Numbered from the stretch's first letter, positions 51,260 to 63,439 are shown. The stretch is DNA of 64,000 bases from Dermacentor variabilis (GCF_050947875.1 NC_134577.1:71675139-71739138); one strand, 5' to 3'. Notes: generated by a model not told the origin, from the sequence alone. Numbers and translations are program-made.

Positions 51260-51925
51260 TATTAGATCGAACTAACGTTGACTCTCTGTGGTCGGTAGAT
51301 AGCCAAAGTGCGGTTTGGTCGGACTCCAATAGCGACTAGCCGCTACGATTCAGCTGTGTGCATGTCCGTTTGCCTTTACATGTTCCAGAAAATCGATTCA
51401 ATGCGGTACGCTTAGATCCCGGTTTCGTTACTCGATATGCGCTCCATGCTTATTATTATTATTACTTTTTAATATATATTGAGCGGCAATATATCTGCGC
51501 GTTACAATCGTGGAACATGGTAGAATCAGGCAAATACGGCATTGCCCTCTCCAATCTTTCACCACTTTATTCTCACGCGTTTTTTGTCTTTCTGCATTTT
51601 ATCGCATACAAGATATCCTGAAATACGAACGCCAAATCAGGTGAATGCTCAATGTGAGTCATCCGGGCAGTGATATCATGAGGAGGAAAGCGATGTATAG
51701 TGCTTCATGAAGCAAGAATAGCGATGACAGGTGTAGGCTCACAGACATACAAAGCGTATACCGTGTGTTCTAGCTAACCTTAGCATAACTGGTAGAGAAA
51801 ATAATTAACAGTCATTTAGCATACGCCAAATCGGGCGAAGGCAAAAGCCTGCGGGCTCAGGAGACATCCGTTACATTACTTGACAGTCTCATTCGAATGC
51901 ATAGTTACTTCTTATTGCTTGTTTT
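51260..51925. other. No recognised feature
   Basis: No gene or repeat identified. Confidence 0.4.
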
Positions 51926-52075
51926 CTCCCACTAAATGTTGTGGGTTCGAATGTCTTAATTAAAACTACCTTAATTAATGTACCTTAATCAACTGCGCTA
52001 ATTAACACCGAATGTCATAAGTACGACACCCACCACAGATCGTGGGTTCGAGTTTCTTAATTAATTCAATATTAA
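51926..52075 (+). repeat. Direct repeat pair, unit about 91 bp, with GTGGGTTCGA box B-like core
   Basis: CCCACTAAATGTTGTGGGTTCGA then ATGTCTTAATTA near 51928-51962 is repeated as CCCACCACAGATCGTGGG then TTCGAGTTTCTTAATTA near 52029-52063. Between them are TTAATTAA-rich words. The GGGTTCGA core resembles a tRNA T-arm, but no box A or cloverleaf was seen, so a tRNA-related repeat is possible, not a tRNA gene. Confidence 0.6.
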
Positions 52076-53764
52076 TTACCTGTGCCCTTTTTGGCATGAT
52101 TAGCGGCATCGATGTGGCAGCGATGTGGAAGCAGACGACGAATAACGCGCGAGCAGTAGCACCAGCACATTGATTTTCTGTACCTCACAACGCGACCTTA
52201 GAGCATACAGATCTAAGGCTTTCGCCTTAAAAAGCGAAAAAAGAAAGAAAACACGTACGGTGCAAAATACGATTATGAGACCTACTAAGTGGTGTGACAA
52301 CCCGAACCCCGTAGTCTTCATTAGTCAAGCCTTGCACCTTGTCCCCCCCCCTTTTTTTTTTCTTCTAACAGTGCTGCTAACGTTGGCTCCGACGAACTAT
52401 TATATCTTCCAATAGCAATTCTGCACCTCTAATGTCCCAGTGGCCCATACCCGTTCTCCACTATAGGAGAAGAAATGGCACAGAACCAGCGGCACATAAA
52501 AACTAGCTAAAACAGATTAACATTTCTTCCGCCAGAAACCGACCTGGCAGACGCACCATTCCCCGGGAAGAGATGCAGAGAAAGCTTCTCTTTATTAGAC
52601 TAATTACGCGCTTGAAGACGTGTAGGTATTTATTGCAGTGAGGAAGTTTAGGTACCATTTGTCGTTTGAGTGCTGAGAAGAGAGTCTTTTACAGGCACTT
52701 CTGTAAGCCGGTACAGACTGGGCCACATATATAGAGGCTTCTTTATATGAGTTCTCTTTGTGTGCGAACTCTTCGGGCAAGGCAACAACAACAACTACAA
52801 CTTCAACAAGAAAAACAATAACAGTAGTAGCAGAAGAATAAGACTCAGAGGGTTTTTTTTTTTTTGCTCTCTTTCGCAGTATTGTTCGGCGTCGTAATCA
52901 TCGCAACACCTACCTCTGGTGTAATCACACTTGCATCAGGGCACGCACTAAGTAGCTCACGTAATTACCGGTTCTGTTGTAATTTTTTTTTCTGCCGTGA
53001 TGACTGCCATTAGCGGCGAGCCTTAAAAACAAGAGCGGGTGTCTATGGTTTAGTTTTCTTTTACGTGGCCACTCCTTTGAGCAGCAGCTATTCTGGGATC
53101 GTTGCTTAGAACGAGAGGCCGGGAACACGCAAAGAACTTTTTTGTTCCTTGAATCTGATTAATTTTTATCTTCGTTTACCTTTCATTTAATGCGGACCGC
53201 CGTCCCCCTGTTTGTGGCTTTCATAGTTGTTTTTCGTGTTTTTTTTTAATGTTTCTCCTTGTGCCTGTGACGAGGCCTGCATATGGTCTTTCAAGCAACC
53301 GAGTAATTTCGGCTACTTCGATGTCTGGGAAGTACAACTTGAAAAAAAAAATTCACTTGTGTGTGTTATTATGTAGTTACACGTCGGCCGGCTTACTTTC
53401 TCCTTTACATAACTGTTCTTTTTTATTCTAGTTTTATTGCTGAGCGAGCATAGTTCACCACACATAAAACTTCATTTTTCTTGGGTGCCCTTGTATTCTG
53501 AGCATTTAACGGTTAGTTCCTATCACGTTGCTTGAACCCTGAATAGAGATCGTACTTACAAAATAAATACTGAAGCAGCAATGGCGCACTGAACTCACAC
53601 TATGCTATCGCCTTTCGCCGGTATCATAACTACTAAAAGCACAACTAGAATGTAAGACGATGAGCGCGTCTTCCGTTGTGATTGGTTGGCCCATTCCATT
53701 AGAGAACAGCGAGGTCGTAGCGCCCATGGTCAGGAAACCCGGCAAGGCTCGCAAAAGAAAGGTC
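52076..53764. other. No recognised feature
   Basis: Includes a C9T10 run near 52340-52360 and a CAA/AAC-rich patch near 52785-52835. No gene found. Confidence 0.4.
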
Positions 53765-54045
53765 ATCTACTTTAATCCACCTTGCTCTAATTCATACCAA
53801 TATTAATTCACTTTGCTCTAATTTGTACCAACCTTCATCCACCTAAATCCACCTAATTACACGTTAATACATTTTGCAACAGTTTTTAACAAAGTTGATC
53901 CACCCTAATACACCTTGCTCTAATTTCTACTAACCTCAATCCACCCTAATCCACCTTCATCCATCTCCATTCGCTCTATTTCACCTTAATTCACTTCACT
54001 CCACCTCAAGTCATCTTACTCTAACTTCCCCTAAATTAGCTCTGT
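53765..54045. repeat. Degenerate minisatellite rich in CTAATCCACCTT
   Basis: Variants of CACCTTGCTCTAATT and CTAATCCACC recur through the stretch, for example near 53772, 53812, 53905, 53947 and 53980, with irregular spacing. There is no coding frame. Confidence 0.7.
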
Positions 54046-54049
54046 ATCA

Positions 54050-54380
54050 CTACAGACATAAAAGAAAGCGCTGATGACGTCAGTGATGATGATGAAGATT
54101 TTGTTACGCCTCTTTGCATACAACGCCGGCTTTTCTGTCTCATTCGCTTTAAAAATCACCAAGCACTTACGTCTCATAATCTAACAAAGGGATTGATAGA
54201 CAGTTCTGATACGAAACCCTCGCGAATTTTTTGGATGTGAAAGGCATGTGCAAGTTCCATGAGCTTTTTCGTCTTTGTGCTTGACGTTGATCTTAGTTTT
54301 ATTGAAGAAAGACTTAACCCGCATGCTTTACGGTGTCTTAGAAGATGGAAGCTGGCGTTCCTCATAAGAAATTATTGTGT
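54050..54380 (-). mobile_element. Possible Penelope-like element remnant, C-terminal end
   Basis: The minus-strand frame 54174-54365 ends with KKLMELAHAFHIQKIREGFV then SELSINPFVRL. This resembles the closing block of Penelope-like elements, which follows the GIY-YIG endonuclease and reads roughly 'REI.EAF.I.K..E.CVS.PSI.L'. The GIY and YIG motifs themselves were not found and the upstream frame is broken, so identification rests on one block. Confidence 0.35.
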
Positions 54381-54840
54381 CATCGCAATACCTGTCGCAA
54401 TAAAATCAACTTATATCTCCGTTCCTCCAAGAACAGAGTGTCGGTTTGTTGTGGTAGGCGGCAAGGTCAAATTCGACCACACTCTCCATTTCTTCGTTGT
54501 CACATTATAGATTACATCACGATGATTACGCCTTCTCTGATTGGCTCAAAACGCCTCCTCCGAGGAATGTCGCAAACGGCGTGCTATTTCAATTTTTTTT
54601 TGTTAACATCGGCAGGGATTTAATCGCATAGATGGTTTTCACACGACGTTACAGACGCCGCTCCCTGCCATGCTGGTGCCCGTACATGGCGGCCATTATG
54701 ACGTAAGTGCACCGTACTATCACGCATACATTGATTTACTCATTGACGGTAACCATTCTTCGCCGGATTGTGAGGGTGAACAATTTGTCGCTCGGTGGAA
54801 GATGCGCGCATGTTGTGTTGTCGTGCTGACATGCATATTT
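54381..54840. other. No recognised feature
   Basis: May contain more of the remnant to its left, unresolved. Confidence 0.3.
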
Positions 54841-55076
54841 AATTCGATTGCGGGGTCTGACGGGTCAAAACGACGATTTGATTATGAGCCACGCCGTAGT
54901 GGGAGACTCCGGATTAATTTATATCACCACGGGATCCTTAACATGGCCCCAAGACGGGGGACATGGGCATTTCTGAGTTTCGCCCCTTACGAAATGCGGA
55001 CGCCGCGGCCGGGATTCGATGCCGCGACCTTTTGTTTAGCGGCTCAACACCAAGCCGCTAAGCCACTGCGGTGGGT
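54841..55076 (-). mobile_element. Ruka-like SINE, near full length, strongly diverged
   Basis: Body blocks are recognisable (GATTATGAGCCACGCCGTAG, GCGGCCGGGATTCGATGCCG) but the 3' end is eroded (TCGATTGCGGGGTCTGACGG in place of AATTATGGGGTTTTACGTG). The box B region reads GGCATCGAATCCCGGC on the minus strand. It is the oldest-looking copy. The plus-strand open frame 54670-55140 reads through it and is not a gene. Confidence 0.85.
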
Positions 55077-58000
55077 GGTCATGTTTCTTGGTTCCGGAGC
55101 TCCTCGACGTGCTAGTAACCTAAGATGGCGGCCTCGATGAAATCAACGCAAACCACCTACACAGCAGGGGCAGTATACACACGCTGTTGTTTTGAGCACT
55201 CATCGGCTCTTCCCGGCGCCGGTTGGAACGATTCCAACCTTGAAGCTCCATGTGCGTAACGCTGACGCTAAGGTGATTAGTTAGGAACTCAGCTCGTTTG
55301 TGAATGGTGCCGTCACAACCTGAGTATATACGCGTGCTGTGTCAATTGCTCTAATTTAAACCCTTAAAACCTTTCAATTTTAGATAAAGGACCAGGTATG
55401 ATGAGCCAAATTGGAGAGTTGCTCATGTAGGGACCAAAAAAAGAAAGCATAGCTTTCCTATATAATGAATAGATTAGAGCTGCTGCATCACAGAAAAAAT
55501 GCCTGTGAGTTTGCTCTCTATAACAACAATCTTTTTTTTTTTTGCGCTTATCGAGATCTTCGGTGCACGGTAAACAGATCAAAATGCATTCTCGGCTGCG
55601 GGAGAATTTCTTACAACATAAATAACTATCCGCATTAGTTTGGTAGGGCTTGTTCTTGTCGGTTCTCAATCAGGGTGAAGGTTTATGATATCGAACGGAC
55701 GAATGGCAAGGGAGGTCGAGACACGAGGCCTTTGTGACGCCTTATCATCTCGTTCTTCGTCCGTTCGCACCGGTAAACTCTCCTAACAATTTCCATTAGC
55801 GTAGGGAGGCTTTGGATAGGCTTGCGAACTAAGAGACAATGTTTTGCATAGCCATTGAAGATGCTTGCATATTGAAAAGAAAAAAAAAACTGAATCGATT
55901 CTTTCAATACAGTCGAAAATGACTGCGAACGTAAACGTGCACCCGTCCGCTAGTCAATTTTCGCTATTGCTACATATCAAAGTCGTCTTTGTCGTTATCG
56001 CCTTACCAGCGTGATCCCTCTTCGTTGGTGCAGCATCGGCGTCAGCACGATTGCCGTCGTTGAAGCGTCGTCTTTGCGTACAGAGCCTGACATAAAGGGT
56101 GACGCAAAGTGAAGGTCGGCCTACTTCCGAACTCGTAAACGGCTGTTCGCATTGAAAGCACTCAAAGCACATAGCTTTCAGATTTATAACGGCGGCAACA
56201 TACTACATTTAGAATAAACATTCGAAGGGCACGTTCTTGGACAACGTGACAATGAGTAAACGCGCAAACTGCGGTGCAGAAGACTGCTTTAATCGTTACA
56301 CATTTCCTATGTCTTTCTCTGATATCAATTTCGACCCAATGTTCTCTATTTTTATTTCTTTTGTCAATGTTTCTTATCTCCCCCTTGTTTTCTTTTAATT
56401 CTTGTACATTTCTGTTCTTTGTGTAAACATGACACTGGTCTGCGAGCTTTGTATCCACCCTTTGCTTCGAATACACTCTTTTCTATCGTATTTTACTCAT
56501 GTTCCTTCGTATGACATCTCTCTCTCTCTCTTTCTTCTTCCTCTCTTACTACCTTACTTTTCTATTCCCTTTGTGTGCTCTACAGCGATGCCTGCTTCGC
56601 GAACACTCCCACATTTGGCTCACTTCGACTGCTGCTGCTGCTGCTGCTACATTCCTGCCGATTAGGTCAAACACAGGAAACTACTTATCTAACGACTGAG
56701 CTTATGTGTATCCGCCCTCTCTGTCTACTCCCTCTCTCCACTACCTGTAGAGATGTGCTGGTTGCCGCCTCTGTACTCTACCGAATTACGCGGTGAAACA
56801 AAAGAGAGCACGTATTTTTTGTCCCGTTTCAGACATATTGACGCGTTGAAACACATAAATCACCTAATGAAGCGAAACTTTCCAGGGCTGTTTCCCTGGT
56901 GTATGGCACGCCTTTTCGGTCGCATTACATGGGGCGCCTCTGTAGCTGGCTTGTTTATTTTGTAGACATTCTAGGAATGAGTATTCCAGGATATGTGTTT
57001 TTTTTTTTTAAGTTTCGTTAGGAGAAGGGTAGCCTTCACTCAGTCAGCGTGTCTCGTTATATCTGGCTCAAGTGTTACCTTCATTTCCGTTTGTCCACAT
57101 TTTCAAGCAACATGAAAGGAACTATGATTTAATAACTGATATACTGCGCAGGGGCGATAATCTTACATGCTTGCTATCACAAACTGAATTCAGACGTTTA
57201 GAAATCGTTGTTGGTTTACAAAACTGCAGTCGAAATTATAAGAGCAATTTCTGATATTTAGTTGCAGAACCAATTGGGAACGTTTAATTGAGATCTGCGT
57301 TGCTGGTAATTCATAGTTACAATCGCATGCGCAATTATGTTGCCCGATATTACAGCATCATTTTGCATACTCACATTTTTATGCGAGCTGATTTCCGGTG
57401 TGAGAGCTGCTCTCCGTCGAATTCTGTTACGTACTCGATTCGTTGAGGCTTTGAAAAGAAATTCTCATTATTTGGCTACTTGATTGTCTTAAACTTTAAC
57501 AGTTCACATCGTGCACGTAAAGAAAAGGTTACGCAGGCGCTTCATCTTTTACAGCTTCGTATAGATTCGTCCATAAACATGTCAAAGTTGCGTTGAAACG
57601 CAAAAGCCGAAAGGTTTCGTTTCTGCACTGCAATTGGGGGCTATTTTAGTTTACTAGTGAAGTTTTCCTGCCTCCACGGCTAAATTTACGACAACTGCTC
57701 CCTTGAGAAAGATTTATACGCATTTTTTGCTTCCAGTGTTTGAGCCCTTCAAACTGCCGTGGACAGTCTCAAGCGCACAAGGGCAGTTAAAATAAACTAG
57801 TAGTTACCCAAGGTGGCATCTGGTTTCAACAGATAACACATAAATGGTGCGCTTGGTGCCGAGAGAAATATACGTTTGAAGACCAGGTGACCTTCTTGAT
57901 CGGAGTGCGCTATTCTGAGAGAGAGCAGAAGTTTTTCCTTCCACTAAATTTAGCGCATAACTAGAATAAAATGCCAGGAAACAAAATACGTTCCGAAACA

Positions 58001-58177
58001 GTTTTACGCAAGAACACCGACTGCTCGCTCACTGCAGGAGCCGGCGCCTTTTCTTTATATTGGTAGGCGTTACTCGCGCCGCGTAACTGTGTTTGTTTTA
58101 GTTCTTTCGTAATCATTTTTCGAATGGCTTTTTTTTTCTTGATGAAGCAAGAACGCGAGATAAAGTGCCCTTGAACA

Positions 58178-58181
<4 letters not shown>
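55077..58181. other. No recognised gene
   Basis: Contains a (TC)n patch near 56518-56532 and a (CTG)7-like patch at 56629-56650. The short open frames have no recognisable domain. Confidence 0.4.

Positions 58182-58222
<41 letters not shown>
58182..58222. repeat. (TA)n microsatellite, left of a SINE
   Basis: About 20 TA units ending TATATAATAT, the same 10-mer that follows the SINE at 58451. Confidence 0.95.
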
Positions 58223-58226
<4 letters not shown>

Positions 58227-58450
58227 TGGGGTTTTACGTGCCAAAACCACTTTCTGATTATGAGGCACGCCGTAGTGGAGGACTCCGGAAATTTCGACCA
58301 CCTGGGGTTCTTTAACGCGACCCTAAATCTAAGCACACGGGTGTTTTCGCATTTCGCCCCCATCGAAATGCGGCCGCCGTGGCCGGGATGCGATCCCGCG
58401 ACCTCGTGCTTAGCAGCCCAACACCATAGCCACTGAGCAACCACGGCGGG
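58221..58450 (-). mobile_element. Ruka-like SINE, best-preserved copy
   Basis: The minus strand begins CCCGCCGTGGTTGCTCAGTG, with box A-like TTGCTCAGTGGC and box B-like GGGATCGCATCC (one change from GGATCGAATCC). It continues through CGCATTTCGATGGGGGCG, CTTAGATTTAGGGTCGCG and CACTACGGCGTGCCTCATAA to GGCACGTAAAACCCC. It is the copy closest to the shared sequence of the eight. TATATAATAT flanks both sides (58216-58225 and 58451-58460), consistent with insertion into a TA tract. Confidence 0.96.
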
Positions 58451-58469
58451 TATATAATATATATATATC
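58451..58469. repeat. TA-rich tract, right of the SINE
   Basis: TATATAATATATATATAT, probably the other half of the target tract. Confidence 0.9.
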
Positions 58470-59959
58470 TTTTCAATCAAGACATTGCCTAATACATCGT
58501 ATTTTTTCCCTCGTTCTCATGCCAATTGTTAACGTGTAAATAAAACAGGTAGTATATTGGCGAAGTCCTAGAAGATATTAGTTCTGCGCCAATGTTTTGC
58601 ACGAATACTTCAGTGGTTGGATGCTGTTTTTTTATTTTAACACGTTATCTGCCTTTAACATACGGTTGAGACAAAGAAATTTCAGTAAGGCCTTGCGCCA
58701 CGTTAACTCGCGTATCCCACGTGGAATCCACCCGCAAATATTGTTGGACGCTATCACAGATCAATGTCGATGGAGCCCTCGCTTGTGCTTTCTTGCGGGT
58801 TCGATATCGAAATTGGTTGCGAGCGGCCTAAGACTAGACGGTATCTGCGCGCCGGCCTATACATAACCCCACAGATGGTGCGTGCAACGCGGAGTACAAT
58901 GCGTAACATCAAAACTGTCGCTTCTTTGGAAAAGAGACGTTAGCTGATCCCCCATGCTTGCATGTCCAAGCGCTGTACCCACCTAGATTACGGCGGCTTG
59001 CCTGCCTGCGCTATCGACCGCGCTCGCGGGCGATATTAAACGCGCTCACACGCAACCGCGGTTCAGCGCGCAGCTGTGGCCAGCCGTAACTAATGTGAAC
59101 CCAGGGCGGGTCCTCTGAAACGGCCTACAAAAAGATATCGAACGAAAAGAAACGAAGGAAGATCAAAAGCGATGCGGCTCAGCCTTCCTTTAGTGCGCCG
59201 ACCCGTAATAAAACCTCTGGCAGCCTCCCCTCTTAAATTTCCTTTGTATGGAAACTTTCCGCTCTTATTATGGCGGCTATTTAGAGGAAAGGAAAGCATT
59301 GTGCAATTTTGCGGCACGTGGCACATCTAGGGCGCCCGCGTGGCGTTGACGCTGCCCTTGCAAGCAGTGTGTCGGGGTTACCGTTGAATGTTATTGAAAG
59401 GCTTAGCGAACAGGGGGCGACAAAGCTTAGCACGCTTTCCTATAGTTGCGACGAAGTAGCCTACACTTTGCAAAATCCGTTCTTCAGTTTCGGTGATCCT
59501 GAATGTACAGTCGATATACCATGTTTCATTGCCTTTCCTGTTAGTTTTCATTTATTTCTTTAGCTTCGTTTGTAGCCCGAACGACATATAGAAGTACAGT
59601 GCTGCCCTCTCTTAAAAATTGTGCGCACGAGCAAAGCATGATCAGCGAATGCTACAAGGCGGCATATTCGAGTCTGTTTTCGCGGCAGGCCACATCTGGG
59701 AGGGTATGTTATGGTTACTTGAACATACGGCTGGCGCATCACTCAACTGCCTTTGTATACATCAACAGGTCTCTCCGCGTTGTATGAACGCAACCACAGC
59801 ACCACGAATAACCCTAAAGAGGATGATGAAATTTCCCGTGCAAAACGTTTACGAGTGTGTGTAAACTTGACTCTCAGTTGTATTATTATGAAGAAAGCGT
59901 TTAATGTTCTGCATAATTGTTTGCTCTTTATGCTATGTAAAAATTTTGAAACTTCACTC
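58470..59959. other. No recognised gene
   Basis: A GC-rich patch at about 58970-59070 has no recognisable motif. The open frames are short and unassigned. Confidence 0.4.
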
Positions 59960-60006
59960 ACCCAATGCCCATTCTTCGGGCTTGTAAGGTATTTTGAATA
60001 AGGAAA

Positions 60007-60045
<39 letters not shown>

Positions 60046-60047
60046 AT
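59960..60047 (+). mobile_element. Probable LINE 3' end with hairpin and (AAAT)n tail
   Basis: GCCCATTCTTCGGGC forms a small hairpin, followed by TTGTAAGGTATTTTGAATAA and then (AAAT)11 at 60004-60047. The same design, hairpin then TATTGTGAAATAAATAAAT, ends the minus-strand element at 30591. The coding part is not recognised. Confidence 0.45.
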
Positions 60048-60149
60048 CAACAGCGCATGAAAACATAATGCTCAGCTTCAGAAAATGAAATGAAAGTAAT
60101 TTTGGTTGTCTTAGAAAAGGTTTCTTTAGTTGCTTAAGCTATACGACTT

Positions 60150-60151
<2 letters not shown>

Positions 60152-60238
<87 letters not shown>
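60152..60238. repeat. (TA)n microsatellite
   Basis: 87 bp of uninterrupted AT/TA. Confidence 0.98.
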
Positions 60239-60240
<2 letters not shown>

Positions 60241-61120
60241 TTCTACTGTGGTGCACGGGATGTAAAAATAGGCTTGAATTGGGTAATAATTGTGTTAAAA
60301 AACGCCCCCTCCCCCAAAACGCATTTGACCTTGCAATGTTGCTAAGTCTAGGCACAAAGCCCACTCGAAAACGAATCCTTAGAGAGGCCGGGACACGTAC
60401 GACCAAAGCAGCCTGAAAACTACTTACCGGTTACGCATGAAAAATGAGTTCCATAAGACATGTACCTCTGCATTTGCTTCACGAAATTGGCACCCACGCA
60501 TAAGTTAAGGGCATTTTATAGCACACCAAGCTAAGAAAGTCTACAATATTTGTACTTCTTCCCTTGTACAAATGATAACGACATACAATTATCGAGCCGT
60601 GAGCTATACAGATCGGAAGTGTCGCGCGAGAGTGAAAACCAATACAATATTGTCCGCCGGAGCTAATAACACTAATGTAAGATCCTTGGTTTGAGCGTTA
60701 GGCCTAGCAGCTTTAGCAGGGTTGCTGGAGCTTTTCAAGCGTCCGTGAAATCCATGTTGCGCGTTCTAAAGGACTACAAGTATCCCCAGCAAAGTACTAG
60801 GCAGACCAGCTTTGATGTATATGTAGATATGGCGTGCAGGTTGTACACTTTGACACGCTGGTTTTCGAGAGCTGGCATTGTTCCAGGCCGACTGCTAATA
60901 GCGCGGGACTGTTCTCTGTGAGTTTTAATCAGTTCCTCATAAGCGCTGGTGCCTTGCGGTCTGATAATACAACTGATGGCCATTTCGTTCTTGATGAATT
61001 TTCACCAAGCACATATACTTCCCGTCTTCCGTTCTTCCAATTTTCGCGTCGTTAGGTTAACGTCATAACACACGATTCATTAATTAAATGCCTAGTTAAA
61101 ATACAGTGTCTCCGAACGGC
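60239..61120. other. No recognised feature
   Basis: No gene or repeat identified. Confidence 0.4.
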
Positions 61121-61121
61121 A

Positions 61122-61156
61122 ACATGTGTGGGCCCATCCCGTGGGCCCAACATGTA
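61122..61156. repeat. Short inverted repeat around GTGGGCCCA
   Basis: ACATGTGTGGGCCCA and TGGGCCCAACATGT pair with one mismatch around a 5-nt loop. It may be part of a larger dispersed repeat. Confidence 0.6.
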
Positions 61157-62795
61157 TTGGCTTCACAATATGGCAGCCATAGAAATTGTAACAAAACTAT
61201 GAGGGAGAGGCATAGGGAACATACTTAATCATACAATGTCATCATCTCGATGAAAGTAGGCAATGCGTTTTTTTTTTTTTTGAGTACGACAAGGGACCGT
61301 CAGCATTGTCAAATTCTCACGCCGTATTTCTCTCGTAGAGTTGCTGAGTCTGACGCTGCTCATCTTCTGTGCTCTGTCGCGAAAATGCGCGTTCACTTAA
61401 TGGCCGATGACCAGACGGCAGGTGCGAGAAAGGCTTTTGCTATTTGCTTCTCACCACAATACGGAGTATCAACTGCACCGGAGGCACGGACCTTCCCCAA
61501 CACCGCCATCTGTTCTGCAGTGAAGCGCAACCCTCAATTACACATATGTCAGCGTGGGTTCCTGGCGTAGGCACAGAAGGCGTATAAGGTGTAATTAAAG
61601 AAGGGAGTTTTCGTTGCAAGTAAAAAAAAAAGGAGCAAGGTGGGGTCGGCAGCTCAATTTATGTTTGCGGACTTGCGGTACGCCTTCATTAAAGCGACTC
61701 GTGCCCGAATTGATGATGTCGTAGTTTCAACGCCGCCAGCACGTATATTGAATGACTTTTACCCGAGCGGCTCTTGGCTCTCTAATTTGCATTTTTGATA
61801 ACGCCTCGCTACCTCACCCTTCGCGAAACCCCATTTTGATGTTTATTTCTTGGCGGTAAATTGCGCCTCTCATTGCCGCCCCCTTCGGATAATATGTAAA
61901 GTACTTGGAGGACAATAGAAGAAGAAATAAAACGCACTCGCGCAGCAGCATTCGCTTAAAACCACACGGGGGATGAGGATTAATTGATGTTCTCTTCAAG
62001 TCGCATTAATTTACCAGACCCTTCTCATCATTTCGGGCTAGAAATACAAGGCGAACCAGCGAAATCTGCACATTCACGCGGCTCTCGTTTCCAACAAAGA
62101 AATCGATGAGATATATAAGCGAGACGATCAGGCAGACAAGCTGACCTTATCGAGTAGCTCTATAATAAAGAAAGGTAGGACGGAATAATGACTGCCGCAA
62201 TAATTCTAATTAACTTGGGCGTGGGCGTTCCCATACATATGTACAGGAAATTTTGAGGCCAGAGGTGTTTGAGATCCCTCCAGGTTTCGAAAATTAGGTC
62301 AGCGGGGCTTATGCCGTCCTTGTAGAGAACACTGGGCTCGATTCATCAACGGAAATGTTTCGTAATTTTAATAAAATTCCGGCGTTTCATTGGCCTTTGA
62401 CACATTCGAAGTTTTTTTCCCACTTTAGTAACTATGCAAATGATAATGCGCTTGTGTGAACGTCGAAGGAATAGAGAAACAAGGGGGGGGGGGGCACTCA
62501 CTTTGTTGTTGCCTGGCCTCTGTCTTCTCTCACTATTAGCGCTACGCAATTCATCTAACGTAAGTTCTGTCAGCGAGTAGCGTTAGCTCGTCACGGTATC
62601 ATACTGACCGTATTGTCGAGAGCGATAACCTTTCGTTTTTCTTCACAATTAGCCGAGGACAAGGTTTTTCACAACGTTATGGGTTTCGAAGTGTAACATT
62701 TAAAGCTGTTAAAAGCTTCCTGGAGCTCAATTAGGTTTGAGTCACAATACGACCATCGCTTTGAACCGCAGCCATCTCGAGCGTTACCACTCTAC
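61157..62795. other. No recognised feature
   Basis: No gene found. A G11 run lies near 62484-62495. Confidence 0.4.
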
Positions 62796-63130
62796 AGGGT
62801 GTCCCAGATAGCTTTAGCTAGAGTTTAAAAATATGCGAATGCCACGTACCTGGACAGAACCAAGGTAATGTTGTTTGCCGTCGCCTGGAGATACTCAAAT
62901 TATTCTTTAATTCCGTTTAATTAGATAACTATAGTGTTAATTGATTATTCAACTGCTCAAATATATTAATTAGATGAAAAGTGTTAATGAGAAAAATGTA
63001 GAGCAGCCTGAAAAACTCCCGATACAGCTTTCTGTTGCTGAATACGTGCAACATAAGAGTGTTTTTTCGAGCGTGAAAGAAGTTCGCGATTACACGCAAG
63101 GTGCCACGAGCGGCAAGTCGCGCGGCAGTT
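62796..63130 (+). repeat. Possible interspersed repeat beginning ACAGGGTGTCCCAG
   Basis: ACAGGGTGTCCCAGATAGCT then TTAGCTAGAGTTTAAAAATA resembles a widespread tick repeat terminus known to me from other loci; a related terminus may close the stretch at 13265. The right border is uncertain. Confidence 0.35.
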
Positions 63131-63328
63131 TTGCGTGCATGCAGCTTTTCATGCAATTTCGCAAATGCAGCTTTTCACACATGAACCTATATGAACGTAT
63201 GGTATTGATGGACATTGGCTTCTCTACGTGGAATATCGTTCTTGGTTCTAGCACATGTCGTTTGTAGCCACAGCACATTCGTGCTGTATGACGTAGTAGT
63301 TCTGCGGAAACCCGCAAGGTGGAGAGAA

Positions 63329-63408
63329 GAATTGATAAAGGGAAAATCAGACATCCACCCGTTCGTTGCTACGAACGGGTAGATGTCTGATTTTCCCTTT
63401 ATCAATTC
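63329..63408. repeat. 38-bp-stem hairpin with 4-nt loop
   Basis: Left arm 63329-63366 and right arm 63371-63408 pair over 38 positions with one mismatch (C at 63356 opposite A at 63381), around the loop TGCT. The arms start GAATTGATAAAGGGAAAATC. The inner end (GTTCGT/ACGAAC) is GC-richer. It has no coding capacity and could be a foldback element. Confidence 0.97.
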
Positions 63409-63439
63409 GTGCTGTATGTATATCGCAGGTCCTTGCCAT

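Noticed and set aside
54670..55140. 156-codon plus-strand open frame
   Set aside because: About half of it is a minus-strand SINE read backwards.
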